Assembly (NCBI GenBank): GCA_047619685.1
Contig: JBLHLC010000031.1
Coordinates: forward strand, 1 to 46,955
Source: JABDJZ01 sp047619685
GTDB taxonomy: Bacteria > Bacteroidota > Rhodothermia > Rhodothermales > UBA10348
Reading direction: 5' to 3'
DNA: 46,955 bases
A model generated the notes under the pieces. That model did not search any database. It was not told the origin of the DNA and worked only from the letters and a program-made list of their open reading frames with translations. The position numbers were made by a program, and so were the translations under genes. Of this stretch, positions 32,505 through 40,834 are shown piece by piece. The stretch's first letter is position 1; every line of letters begins with the position of its first letter.

Positions 32505-33898
32505 TGGTCAAACTCGCCGTCCAGGAAAATCACATCATGTCCGAGGCGCTTCAAAAGTGCGGCGCTCACCGCGCTGCGGCCCCCTGTCCTGCAGTGCACT
32601 GCGAACGTCTTCCCGGCTGCCACCTCGCCCCGCCTCACCCAAAGTCGGGGATAGGCAATGTTCATGGAGCCCGGAACCCGGGATTCCTCCCACTCGGTTG
32701 CGTTGCGAACATCCAGGATGGTCACATCTTCCGCGGCCAACGTATTCACGTCATTCATGTGCATGTGGCGGATGCAGTCCAGTTTGCCGCCATTCTCGCG
32801 CACCGTTTCAATCATGTCCGGCGTCGCATAAGCAACGATTCTGTCCAGGCCAATCCTGATGAGGTCGCGAACCGCCTCGTTTACGTGGGCTTCGTCTATG
32901 ATCAGATAGATGTCCGTGTCTTCAGGCACAAAGGACCCGACAACCGTGTTGAAGGTCTTGTTGAAAGGCGCGAAAAGCGAAGCCGGGAGGTGCGCCTGAA
33001 GGAACGCGTCACGGTTGAGCCTGGTGTCCACCACTGCCACATCGGTGCGCCCCGACAACGCGGACAACTCGCCGATGCTCATGAGGTGCGGGTTTGGGAG
33101 ATCGCCCAGGACGGGCGGCCCCATCTTGTTGTCCCGCTTCATCCGGGCAAAATACATCGGTGGCTCAGGCTGGCCGTCCAGAATGGCCGCGACAAACTCG
33201 GATTGACCCCGGTAGGCCGCCTGAATTGCGCCGTTGAATCTCTTCTCGTATCCAACGGTGGTCTCCGGGATGGCACCGAGCGCCTTTCCGCATGCACTAC
33301 CGGCTCCGTGAGCGGGCCAGACCTGGAGATAGTCTTCGAGATCCAGAAAGCGCTGGACGGAATCGAAGAGCTGTCTGGCAGAGGGCTCCATAGCACCCAC
33401 GACGCCGGCGGCCGACTCCAGAAGATCGGGACGACCCAGGTCACCGACGAAGACGAAGTCCCCGGAGAGGAGGCCCATGGGGGCATTGGCCCCGCCGCCC
33501 AGATCGGTGACGAGGTAGCTCAGGTGTTCTGGCGTGTGTCCGGGACTATGCACGGCCCGAAACTGGATGTTGCCAATGCTGAACGTGTCGCCGTCTTTGA
33601 GCAACGTGTGTTTGTACGCCGAGCCCTTGAGCCACTCGTATTTCCAATCCTCGGTGCCCTCATCGGAGGCGTAGACGAGAACTCCGCGCTCCGCAAACTC
33701 TCGCGTTCCGGAGAGGTAGTCGGCGTGGATGTGGGTGTCGACGACCGCGATGATCTCCATACCCTGCTGCTCTGCGAGGCGGATATAGCGATCAATGTCG
33801 CGCTCTGGGTCGATAACTATGGCTTCCTTGGTTTGCTGGCAGCCTACGAGATAGGCGTACTGCGCAAGTTTGTCATCAGCAATCTGTCTCAGAAACAT
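32450..33898 (-). CDS. Persulfide dioxygenase-rhodanese fusion (MBL fold plus two rhodanese domains)
   Basis: A 482-residue cytoplasmic enzyme. Residues 1-250 are a metallo-beta-lactamase-fold persulfide dioxygenase (ETHE1 class) with the iron-site motifs THIHADYLSG (H56, H58, D60), SPGHTPEH (H121) and FVGDLGRPDL (D153). Residues about 270-365 are a rhodanese-like domain without a catalytic Cys: YLIIDEAHVNEA occupies that place. Residues about 385-475 are an active-type rhodanese with C436 in HCRTGGRS. Such fusions oxidise glutathione or protein persulfide to sulfite and transfer sulfane sulfur to or from thiosulfate. Sulfite release feeds the molybdoenzyme model. It lies 24 bases downstream of the YeeE-type genes and overlaps SulP copy 2. 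Confidence 0.92.
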   Translation of the reverse strand: MFLRQIADDKLAQYAYLVGCQQTKEAIVIDPERDIDRYIRLAEQQGMEIIAVVDTHIHADYLSGTREFAERGVLVYASDEGTEDWKYEWLKGSAYKHTLLKDGDTFSIGNIQFRAVHSPGHTPEHLSYLVTDLGGGANAPMGLLSGDFVFVGDLGRPDLLESAAGVVGAMEPSARQLFDSVQRFLDLEDYLQVWPAHGAGSACGKALGAIPETTVGYEKRFNGAIQAAYRGQSEFVAAILDGQPEPPMYFARMKRDNKMGPPVLGDLPNPHLMSIGELSALSGRTDVAVVDTRLNRDAFLQAHLPASLFAPFNKTFNTVVGSFVPEDTDIYLIIDEAHVNEAVRDLIRIGLDRIVAYATPDMIETVRENGGKLDCIRHMHMNDVNTLAAEDVTILDVRNATEWEESRVPGSMNIAYPRLWVRRGEVAAGKTFAVHCRTGGRSAVSAALLKRLGHDVIFLDGEFDQWAASNTIDSGKTMEATV

Positions 33899-33922
33899 GG
33901 TGGCGTGTCTTTTGTGCTTTCT

Positions 33923-34360
33923 CTAGTGCGGTAAGTAGGGGCGGAGAGCCCCGTAGGTCCAGGTACCAAGGACGGCGGCCAGCAGGGTGACGATAATGAT
34001 CGTCACACCGTTACCCACCAGTGCGAAAAGAGGCCCGGGACAGGCTCCGGCCAGGGCCCAGCCCAGTCCGAAGATCGTGCCGCCCAGCCAGTATCGGGTA
34101 CCGGCGCCGAGTTGCTTGGGCGGAATGGTGATTTCGACACCATCCAGGTCCCGCGCCCGTACTCGCTTGATTATCTGAACCGAGATCAGTCCCACAACTA
34201 CGGCCACCCCAATGATGCCGTACATGTGGAAAGCCTGGAATCTGAACATCTCCTGGATCCTGAACCAGGAGATGACCTCACTCTTGGTGAGGACGACGCC
34301 GAAGTAGGTGCCCGCGAGCAGATAGAGTCCCAGCCGCCGAGCGTTGTTTGATGCATTCAT
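33923..34360 (-). CDS. YeeE/YedE-type sulfur transport protein, second half (DUF6691-like)
   Basis: A 145-residue inner-membrane protein with about four helices. Diagnostic is LGWALAGACPGPLFALVGNG, whose CPG segment carries the cysteine used by YeeE-type carriers to relay thiosulfate or sulfide sulfur across the membrane. It lies 10 bases downstream of the companion gene at 34371-34931. In several bacteria the two halves are one protein; together they would form a complete importer. The next gene encodes the persulfide dioxygenase-rhodanese, a reasonable acceptor of the imported sulfur. Confidence 0.87.
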   Translation of the reverse strand: MNASNNARRLGLYLLAGTYFGVVLTKSEVISWFRIQEMFRFQAFHMYGIIGVAVVVGLISVQIIKRVRARDLDGVEITIPPKQLGAGTRYWLGGTIFGLGWALAGACPGPLFALVGNGVTIIIVTLLAAVLGTWTYGALRPYLPH

Positions 34361-34370
34361 CGCTTGGTGC

Positions 34371-34931
34371 TCAGAAAAGTAGTGGGAGAATCAGGAATGT
34401 GGCTATCAGGCCTCCAGCAAAGAACCCGATGACCGCAATCAGGGATGGCAGTTGCAGGTCCGCGAGTCCGCTGATGGCATGTCCGGACGTGCACCCGCCT
34501 GCATAGCGGGATCCAAACCCAACCAGAAACCCCCCCAGAACAATGAAGACGAACCCCTGCAGGCTCATCAAATTGGCGAAGGAGAACACGTCGGCCGGGA
34601 CAAGACCATCGAACCGGGTAACCCCCAGCGCCGACAGGTCCGCTACCGTATCAGCCGATATCGCTATGGGTTGCCCGTTCGCCATGAACGTGGCTGCCAG
34701 GAATCCGCCCAGGAGGACACCGAAAATGAAAGTCAGATTCCAGATGCCTGCTTTCCAGTCGTACTGAAAAAACGCCACTTTGCCTGGAATTACCGCCGCA
34801 CACATGTGACGCAGGTTCTCGGAAATCCCGAACGGCTTCCCTCCGATTAGCAGGAGCGCCGGGACGACGAGCCCGATCAGGGGCCCGGCGACGTACCAGG
34901 GCCAGGGTTGAGTAAGAAAATCCATGATCAC
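34371..34931 (-). CDS. YeeE/YedE-type sulfur transport protein, first half
   Basis: A 186-residue membrane protein with about five helices. The motif SRYAGGCTSGHAISGLADLQ near residue 150 is the YeeE/YedE signature with its conserved Cys; a second Cys lies in NLRHMCAAV. It is the first gene of a minus-strand operon (two YeeE halves, persulfide dioxygenase, SulP copy 2, then HiPIP). The start could be 34931 or the ATG two codons later. Upstream is a well-formed promoter overlapped by an inverted repeat. Substrate is inferred to be thiosulfate or a related sulfur species from the family. Confidence 0.88.
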   Translation of the reverse strand: MIMDFLTQPWPWYVAGPLIGLVVPALLLIGGKPFGISENLRHMCAAVIPGKVAFFQYDWKAGIWNLTFIFGVLLGGFLAATFMANGQPIAISADTVADLSALGVTRFDGLVPADVFSFANLMSLQGFVFIVLGGFLVGFGSRYAGGCTSGHAISGLADLQLPSLIAVIGFFAGGLIATFLILPLLF

Positions 34932-34949
34932 TTAGACGGATGTTGCTAG

Positions 34950-34996
34950 CTACAAAGAATAGTTGTTCTATCGTGTAATAACAAGTGGTTTGTTAT
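34950..34996 (-). promoter_or_regulatory. Promoter with overlapping operator for the sulfur-uptake operon
   Basis: Reading the minus strand, TTGTTA (complement of 34979-34984) is followed after 17 bases by TATTCT (complement of 34956-34961), a good -35/-10 pair 25 bases before the first YeeE-type start. A perfect inverted repeat, ATAACAA (34978-34984) and TTGTTAT (34990-34996) with a 5-base spacer, covers the -35 region and the recJ stop codon. A second small repeat, ATAG-TTGTT-CTAT, lies between the two boxes. The layout suggests repression by a sulfur-sensing regulator that is not encoded in the window. Confidence 0.5.
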
Positions 34997-36720
34997 GTTG
35001 GCTTGATGTCGAGGAGCTGAAGCTGAAGGCTCCGCACGCCCTTCCAGTTGTTTTCGGTGATGCTGTAGGCAAGATCTATCGTAGATCCCGAGGTGACGGA
35101 GTCGGCAACCAGGTCAAACTTCGGGCCTAAACCAAATCCGATTCCGTTCAGGGCCGCCGAGCCGTTCTCGCTGACTCTCAGCTTCAGGTGATCTCCGGAT
35201 TTCCCGACCAGAGTGGGGTGTCCGGCCACGGACAGGCCTCGACTTACAAAAACAGGTGGTCTGTTCTCAGCACCAAATGGTCCAAACTGCTCCAGAACGG
35301 CCCAAAAGCGGGTATCAATGTCTCCAAGGGTCAACTCGGCGTCCACATCCAACCGACGTCGAAACGCAGAAGCCGAAGAGGATTCGGCTATTGCCTCGTC
35401 GAAGCGACGGACAAACTCCTCCATCTTTTCGGGTTTAATGGAAAGGCCCGCGGCATAGTCGTGTCCACCGAAGGTCTCAAACAGGTCGCTACACGCCGCA
35501 AGCGCGTCATAAATATTGACCCCCGCAATAGACCGTGCAGAGCCTTTGGCAAGTCCATTGACCTGCCCCAGCAGGACGGTGGGCAGATTGAAGCGCTCCA
35601 CCAGCCTGGCGGCAACAATTCCAACCACACCAAGGTGCCAGTCTGGGTCGTACAACACGATGGAACTCCGGCCGCCATCCGCGAGAAGCACGGAAGCTCT
35701 GGCCTCTGCCGTCGCAAGGACGCTTTGGTCCAAGGCCCTCCGGTCTGCGTTGACGCGCTCCAGCCGCTTGGCGAGCTCCGATGCTCCGGCTTCATCCTCG
35801 GCCAGCATAAGCTTCACGGCACGTTTGGCGTCTCCAAGGCGGCCGGCGGCGTTGATCCGAGGCGCGAGCCCGAATTGGATGGATCGCGTGTCACAATCCG
35901 TCAGCTCCGTACCGGCCTCCTCGGCCAGCTTTTGGATGCCGAGCCTGGGCCGCGTCCGTATCTGTTTGATTCCCTCACGGAGCAGAATGCGGTTCTCGCC
36001 TGTGAGAGGCACGACGTCAGCGGCGGTGGCTATGGCCACTAGGTCCAGGTATTGGTCAACGCTGGCGGGGTCTTCACCAAGGGCCGACGCCACCGACTTG
36101 AGGAGTTTGAATCCTACCCCGCAGGCACACAAGTCCTTGAACGCATAGGAACAGTCGACTCTCTTGGGGTCCAGCACGGCCACGGCCTGCGGCAGATCGT
36201 CCAACGGTGTGTGGTGATCACAAATAACCACGTCCAGCCCGCGTTCGTTGGCGTGGGCGACCTCTTTCAGCGAGGTAACACCGCAGTCGATGGCGATCAT
36301 CAGCGTGGCGCCCAGCTCAATGACCTCGTCAATCCCGGTCACGCAAAGCCCATAGCCGTGTTTGAAACGGTCCGGAATGAAATAAGCCGAGGGGACGCCA
36401 TGGTCGCGCAGGAAATGAGTCAGCATGGCTGTCGAGGTAGTGCCGTCTACGTCGTAGTCACCATAAACAACCACCCGCTCCCGGGCTTGGATGGCTGCAA
36501 CAACCCGGGCGGTCGCTACCGCCATGTCCTTCATGTCTTCCGGTTGCAAAAGCGCATCAAGTGAGGCCCTGAAGAATGAGCGAGCTTCTTCGAAGGTCTC
36601 AACCCCGCGCAGATAAAGCGCCCTCGCCAACCCCGGCGGGAGGCCGTTCAGTTTTTGGGCCAGTTCGTCAACCGGGCCAGCGGACAAAACCGGCCTCAGA
36701 ACCCAATCGAAATCGCCCAT
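34993..36720 (-). CDS. recJ: Single-strand-specific exonuclease RecJ
   Basis: A 575-residue 5'-3' single-strand DNA exonuclease. The chosen start is MGDFDWVLRPV at 36720; an in-frame ATG is four codons upstream, and the longer frame to 36843 is unlike RecJ. The DHH domain motifs are all visible: VVYGDYDVDGTTSTAML, the metal-binding MIAIDCGVTS and VVICDHHTPLDD, then ALVDPKR-like VLDPKRVDCSYAFKDLCACG. DHHA1 has the GGHDYAAGLSI motif, and the C-terminal OB-type domain follows. RecJ acts in RecF-pathway recombination, base excision and mismatch repair. It is divergent from the histidine kinase gene. Confidence 0.96.
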   Translation of the reverse strand: MGDFDWVLRPVLSAGPVDELAQKLNGLPPGLARALYLRGVETFEEARSFFRASLDALLQPEDMKDMAVATARVVAAIQARERVVVYGDYDVDGTTSTAMLTHFLRDHGVPSAYFIPDRFKHGYGLCVTGIDEVIELGATLMIAIDCGVTSLKEVAHANERGLDVVICDHHTPLDDLPQAVAVLDPKRVDCSYAFKDLCACGVGFKLLKSVASALGEDPASVDQYLDLVAIATAADVVPLTGENRILLREGIKQIRTRPRLGIQKLAEEAGTELTDCDTRSIQFGLAPRINAAGRLGDAKRAVKLMLAEDEAGASELAKRLERVNADRRALDQSVLATAEARASVLLADGGRSSIVLYDPDWHLGVVGIVAARLVERFNLPTVLLGQVNGLAKGSARSIAGVNIYDALAACSDLFETFGGHDYAAGLSIKPEKMEEFVRRFDEAIAESSSASAFRRRLDVDAELTLGDIDTRFWAVLEQFGPFGAENRPPVFVSRGLSVAGHPTLVGKSGDHLKLRVSENGSAALNGIGFGLGPKFDLVADSVTSGSTIDLAYSITENNWKGVRSLQLQLLDIKPT

Positions 36721-36842
36721 GAAACGCGTCATTTGGTAGAGTATAGCGGGAGCCCATTTCCATAGCAATTGGCGCGGCTGTGGGGCTAATAAAACCTCGT
36801 CCTCAGCCGATACTCTCTGGGTCCCCCCCCTTTCCACGCCCA

Positions 36843-38894
36843 ATGAAGAAATCCCGGCGATTTACTGTCGTTGTCCTCACGGTTGCGGTTCTGCTCGCAA
36901 TCACGGGCGTGGCGCTCTACGTACTCGTGCCTCCGCACATGATGGCGCGGGCAGAGGACGGCTTGGCGGTACGCGCAAAAGCCACCGCGGACTACGTCGC
37001 TGCCTTTACGAAGGATGGTCTGAACTTGGCGGACTCATCGCGCGTCGTGTATGCCGCCGCAATGGCTCGTGTAGAAGGGGACCTCAAGTATGCCGTGGTT
37101 GTCGGAGAGCGGGGCCGGGTCATTGGGAGTGCCACTTCGGACTTCCGAATAGATCAGGTTTGGGCCGAGCATCTCCTGGTGTCCACCGGAACGGATCTGG
37201 AGGAAGTCACAGTTGCGGTCGTCAACGCCGATGGGTGGATTGTAGCGACGGTCCACGTTGCGCTGGACAAGACGGTTATCAGCGCGGGACTGGATACGGA
37301 CAACGACATTCTGGCCTTTTTCTCCGCTTTTCTGGTTCTTCTAGGTTTGGGAGCCGGGATCGGCGTCTTTCAGATGGGACGGCTGATCCACACGGCAGAG
37401 GAGTGGCAGCAACGCCACAAGTCGGTCCGCTTACAAGCGGGCACCCTGTACTCTTCCGTCCGAGAACACCGCGAAACCGAGCGGTCTCTCAAACAAAGTG
37501 AATCCAAGTACAAGTCCCTCTTCGAAAGTACCATGGCCTCCGCGATGGCAGACCTGGAGAAAATGAACCGTGATCTTGAACGGCGAAAGGCAGATCTGGA
37601 GCACGAGGTAGGTGTCAGGAAGAAGGCGGAGGTGGCACTGAGACGATATACGCAGCGCCTTCAATTACTGAACGCAGTGGAACGCTTCCTGCTGGAAGGG
37701 AAGTCTGTCCGAGAGACGGCGGCTCTGGCTCTCGAATTGGCTAAGGAAATGGTTCCGGAAGGGCGACTAAGCCTGATCGAGAGCGACAGTCGCCGTGGAA
37801 CGGCGCAGCTGGTAGGCCTGGAATCCACCCTCCGTTCGCGCAGGAAGGTGGGAGACAACCTGCCCTTCGGCACCATCCAGACCGGGAGCCAAATAGTGCG
37901 CGAGGATAATCTCGAGACAAAGGACCGGCCATCGTCAGTGCAGCGGGTACTGCTTGAGGAGGGCATTCGGAGCTATGTCCACGTGCCCATGGCGGTGCAG
38001 GCAGAGGTCGTAGGAATCCTCTCCCTGGAGTCGACTGTAAAGAATGCGTTTACGGACGAGCACCTCGAGGTGGCAAGAGACGTAGCCGACCTCCTCGCCA
38101 TTGGAATCCATCGTGCGAGGCTGGACGACGAGCGTGTGCTGTATGAACAGGAATTGGTCGCGGCGCGTGATCAGGCCGAGGACATGGCTCGCCTCAAGAC
38201 GGCTTTTTTGACCAACATGAGCCACGAAATCCGAACGCCCATCTCGGGAATCATGGGGTTCTCTCAGGTGCTTCACGAGGAGGTGCCCGCCGGTCTCCGC
38301 GAGTTCACCGGGCTCATTAAGGAGAGCGCCCACCGCCTGCTGAACACGATCAACTCGGTTCTGGAACTGTCCAGGCTGGAGTCTGGGAGTTCCGGATTGG
38401 AATCGGTACCGGTCGAGCTCAATGAGGACGTGAAGGAGGTTGCCGACAGATTAGAGGCCTCAGCCACGCGAAAGGGGCTGCATTTCAGGTTTACGCCATC
38501 GCCGGTTCCGCTCTGGTGCCATCTGGATCGAGCCTGTGTGGAGCGCATTGTCGCCAATCTGGTCGACAACGCGGTCAAGTTCACAGCGCAAGGTGAAGTG
38601 CGCGTAACCATCGAGGGCAGGGCCGACTCGGCCGCGATTATCGTGGCGGACACAGGAAAGGGGATCTCCGAGGAGTTCATGCCGCAACTCTTCGACGACT
38701 TCCGGCAGGAGCAGATGGGTGCCAACCGGGAGCATGAGGGCACTGGCTTGGGGCTGACCATCACGAAGAAGCTGGTTGACAGGCTCGGCGGGGTGATTTC
38801 GGTCGAGAGCGAAAAAGGCAAGGGTACGACGATGACCGTGTCGTTCCCCCTCATGGCCAGTCGGCCCACGCGGGAAAATGTCACCGCGGCCTGA
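36843..38894 (+). CDS. Membrane-bound sensor histidine kinase with GAF domain
   Basis: A 683-residue sensor. From MKKSRRFTVVVLTVAVLL the first membrane helix spans about residues 8-30. A periplasmic sensing domain of about 120 residues follows, then a second helix at about 155-180 (FFSAFLVLLGLGAGIGVF). A coiled coil is next, with LEKMNRDLERRKADLEHEV. A GAF domain (about 270-430) precedes the HisKA dimerisation helix, with the phosphoacceptor H461 in NMSHEIRTPISG. The HATPase domain has NLVDNAVKFT, DTGKGIS and GTGLGLTI. All catalytic boxes are intact. No response regulator is adjacent, so it is an orphan kinase. The open frame reaches back to 36780 without membrane-like sequence. Confidence 0.92.
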   Translation: MKKSRRFTVVVLTVAVLLAITGVALYVLVPPHMMARAEDGLAVRAKATADYVAAFTKDGLNLADSSRVVYAAAMARVEGDLKYAVVVGERGRVIGSATSDFRIDQVWAEHLLVSTGTDLEEVTVAVVNADGWIVATVHVALDKTVISAGLDTDNDILAFFSAFLVLLGLGAGIGVFQMGRLIHTAEEWQQRHKSVRLQAGTLYSSVREHRETERSLKQSESKYKSLFESTMASAMADLEKMNRDLERRKADLEHEVGVRKKAEVALRRYTQRLQLLNAVERFLLEGKSVRETAALALELAKEMVPEGRLSLIESDSRRGTAQLVGLESTLRSRRKVGDNLPFGTIQTGSQIVREDNLETKDRPSSVQRVLLEEGIRSYVHVPMAVQAEVVGILSLESTVKNAFTDEHLEVARDVADLLAIGIHRARLDDERVLYEQELVAARDQAEDMARLKTAFLTNMSHEIRTPISGIMGFSQVLHEEVPAGLREFTGLIKESAHRLLNTINSVLELSRLESGSSGLESVPVELNEDVKEVADRLEASATRKGLHFRFTPSPVPLWCHLDRACVERIVANLVDNAVKFTAQGEVRVTIEGRADSAAIIVADTGKGISEEFMPQLFDDFRQEQMGANREHEGTGLGLTITKKLVDRLGGVISVESEKGKGTTMTVSFPLMASRPTRENVTAA

Positions 38895-38952
38895 TACTTC
38901 CCGCTTCCGGCATGCCTAGGTTCACGGGAACACTTTTACAGGTGAATCCCGT

Positions 38953-39888
38953 ATGCCCACTCCAACCCGCCGATCGGCTTGGCTCCTGCCTTTGGTGTGT
39001 CTGTCGCTAGCCGGATGTATCGGAATCGACCTCGTTGCCGAGGTCCTCGGCGATGCGCGGATTGACATCACACCCCCGCAACTAGCCGTTGAGCTTGGCG
39101 GAACGGCGAGTTACACCGCCGTCTTCATCCGTCCCGACGGGAGCATAGATGCAGGCGCCACCTTTGCCTGGACGTCATCAGATCCCGCCGTTGCGACCGT
39201 GAGCAGTTCGGGGGAAGTGGTAACCGTGTCGGTAGGCAGCGCCAGCTTCGTGGCTTCCGCCCAGGGTGTCGATTCTGCGCCCGTCAGCTTGACCGTCGTT
39301 GATGACCCGAACCAGTTGGTCCTGATCACTCTTGATCCGGACGTTGTCACCCTGACCCCCGGGCTCACTTCCCAATTCCAGGCCGGCTTTTTTAGCCTGG
39401 CCGGAGACGCACTGCCTCCGCAGGCCCTCACCTATGTCGTGTCCGACCCTTCAGTGGCCACAGTTTCCCCCAGCGGCCTGGTTACGGCCGTTGCGCCTGG
39501 GACGACCAACGTGACGGCGGGTGCCGAGGGCGTCACGAGCATGCCAGCCGAAGTCAAGGTATTCGGGCAGGCGTTGCGAGGGACTTTTCGCGCCCGATCC
39601 GGAACGAGCTATCAGGTTGCCGGGACCGCCGTACTTCAGGAGGGCACCACCGGCAACGTCCTCCTGCAGCTTGAAAGTGATTTTTCTACCAGCAATGGGC
39701 CTGGCCTGCACATCTACCTTTCAACGAGCGACGGCGTGACGTCGACCAGCATCGACCTAGGGTCTCTCAAGGCTACCACAGGGGCTCAGCAGTACCCGGT
39801 GGGTAGCGTAGATCTGAGCACATATCGGTGGGTGATCATCCATTGCCTCCCCTTCAACGTCACCTTTGGCTCCGCCTCTGTCCGGTAA
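38953..39888 (+). CDS. Lipoprotein with two Big2 domains and a C-terminal DM13 domain
   Basis: A 311-residue lipoprotein. The signal peptide ends in LAGC with Cys22. Two bacterial Ig-like (Big2) domains follow, each with the typical pattern of this fold (WTSSDPAVATVSSSGEVVTV; YVVSDPSVATVSPSGLVTAV). The last ~105 residues are a DM13 domain (GTFRARSGTSYQVAG at the start, YRWVIIHCLPFNVTFGSASV at the end). DM13 has a conserved Cys and is predicted to act in redox or electron transfer, but its biochemistry is poorly known. The next gene starts 7 bases later and encodes a predicted outer-membrane protein, so the pair probably works together at the cell surface. Confidence 0.85.
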   Translation: MPTPTRRSAWLLPLVCLSLAGCIGIDLVAEVLGDARIDITPPQLAVELGGTASYTAVFIRPDGSIDAGATFAWTSSDPAVATVSSSGEVVTVSVGSASFVASAQGVDSAPVSLTVVDDPNQLVLITLDPDVVTLTPGLTSQFQAGFFSLAGDALPPQALTYVVSDPSVATVSPSGLVTAVAPGTTNVTAGAEGVTSMPAEVKVFGQALRGTFRARSGTSYQVAGTAVLQEGTTGNVLLQLESDFSTSNGPGLHIYLSTSDGVTSTSIDLGSLKATTGAQQYPVGSVDLSTYRWVIIHCLPFNVTFGSASVR

Positions 39889-39894
39889 CAGACA

Positions 39895-40749
39895 ATGCGC
39901 TCACTCAAGATTGTTTTCGTCTGCGGCGCCGTTATGGTGCTGGGTACTCCGGAGGCCTCCTCCCAAGCTTGGCCGCAGGCCCGGGGAGCGGGGTACTATC
40001 AGGTGGGTTTCCAGGTTGTGCGGGCGACCGAGTTCTATGAGCCCGGGGGAAACATCCTCGACATTCCCACACTTAGCGATTACTTGTTCAGTTTCTACGG
40101 CGAGCGGGGGATCACGGACAGATTAACCGTGCAGGCGTACATCCCCCTCGTCGAGCGTATCACCCTGAACAAGGTGGTGGGGGAAGAGACTGGCTTCGAG
40201 TTCTTTGAAGGCGACGCCGTCACGGGGTTAGCGGACGCCGACATTGGACTTCGTTATGGATTTTGGTCCAAGGGAAGTGCCGTCGCCAGTGCAATCCTCC
40301 GGTTCGGAATACCGCTGGGCCAGGACAGTCAGGAAAACGGTCTTCAGACAGGCGACGGAGAGCTGAATCAGTATCTCGGTCTCGCTTATGGGTATTCATT
40401 CTGGCCGCGGCCGGCGTATTTCATTGTGGACGCGGGTTTCAACAACCGTGTAAACGACTATTCCGACGAGTTGCTGTACAAAGTGGAAGCCGGGCATGGA
40501 ATCGGTTCCAGTTTCACCATTATCGGGCGGGTACGCGGCGTCGCGTCCTTCCGAAACGGCGTCGACGAGCGGCTTGGCGGCACGGGAGGCCTCTACGGCA
40601 ACAATCAGCGCTACACGGCCTTCGGGGCCGAGCTGGCCTACAGTCCGTCGGGTGTTTATGGAATTTCGATCCGAGGTGAGGGCGCAGCCTTCGCGGAGAA
40701 TATCCTCGCTGCGCCTGCGTTTGGAGTCAGTCTCTTCATGAAGAGGTAG
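39895..40749 (+). CDS. Predicted outer-membrane channel protein
   Basis: A 284-residue protein with a signal peptide (MRSLKIVFVCGAVMVLGTPEA, cleavage near SSQA). The mature part alternates amphipathic strands with Gly/Asp-rich turns (GAGYYQVGFQVVRATEFYEP, YGERGITDRLTVQAYIPL) and has GDADIGLRYGFW-like sequence in the middle. This resembles the transporter-like barrels formerly linked to phenol-degradation (MetA/FadL-like) families. The C-terminal FGVSLFMKR ends close to an aromatic residue. It lies 7 bases after the DM13 lipoprotein gene in the same operon. The transported substrate is not inferable from sequence. Confidence 0.7.
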   Translation: MRSLKIVFVCGAVMVLGTPEASSQAWPQARGAGYYQVGFQVVRATEFYEPGGNILDIPTLSDYLFSFYGERGITDRLTVQAYIPLVERITLNKVVGEETGFEFFEGDAVTGLADADIGLRYGFWSKGSAVASAILRFGIPLGQDSQENGLQTGDGELNQYLGLAYGYSFWPRPAYFIVDAGFNNRVNDYSDELLYKVEAGHGIGSSFTIIGRVRGVASFRNGVDERLGGTGGLYGNNQRYTAFGAELAYSPSGVYGISIRGEGAAFAENILAAPAFGVSLFMKR

Positions 40750-40834
40750 TCGCGACCGCGCATTTGCTCAGCAACGTCGATTGCACAGGCCCTGCGCAGG
40801 CTGTTTTTTCCGGCTGCACCCTAGCCGTTGAACC

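Noticed and set aside
32504..33934. Plus-strand open frame of 476 codons opposite the persulfide dioxygenase
   Set aside because: The minus strand encodes all catalytic motifs of the dioxygenase and rhodanese; the plus frame is unlike any protein.
36780..36842. Upstream extension of the histidine kinase
   Set aside because: The extra 21 residues are proline-rich and precede a clear basic-hydrophobic membrane start at 36843.
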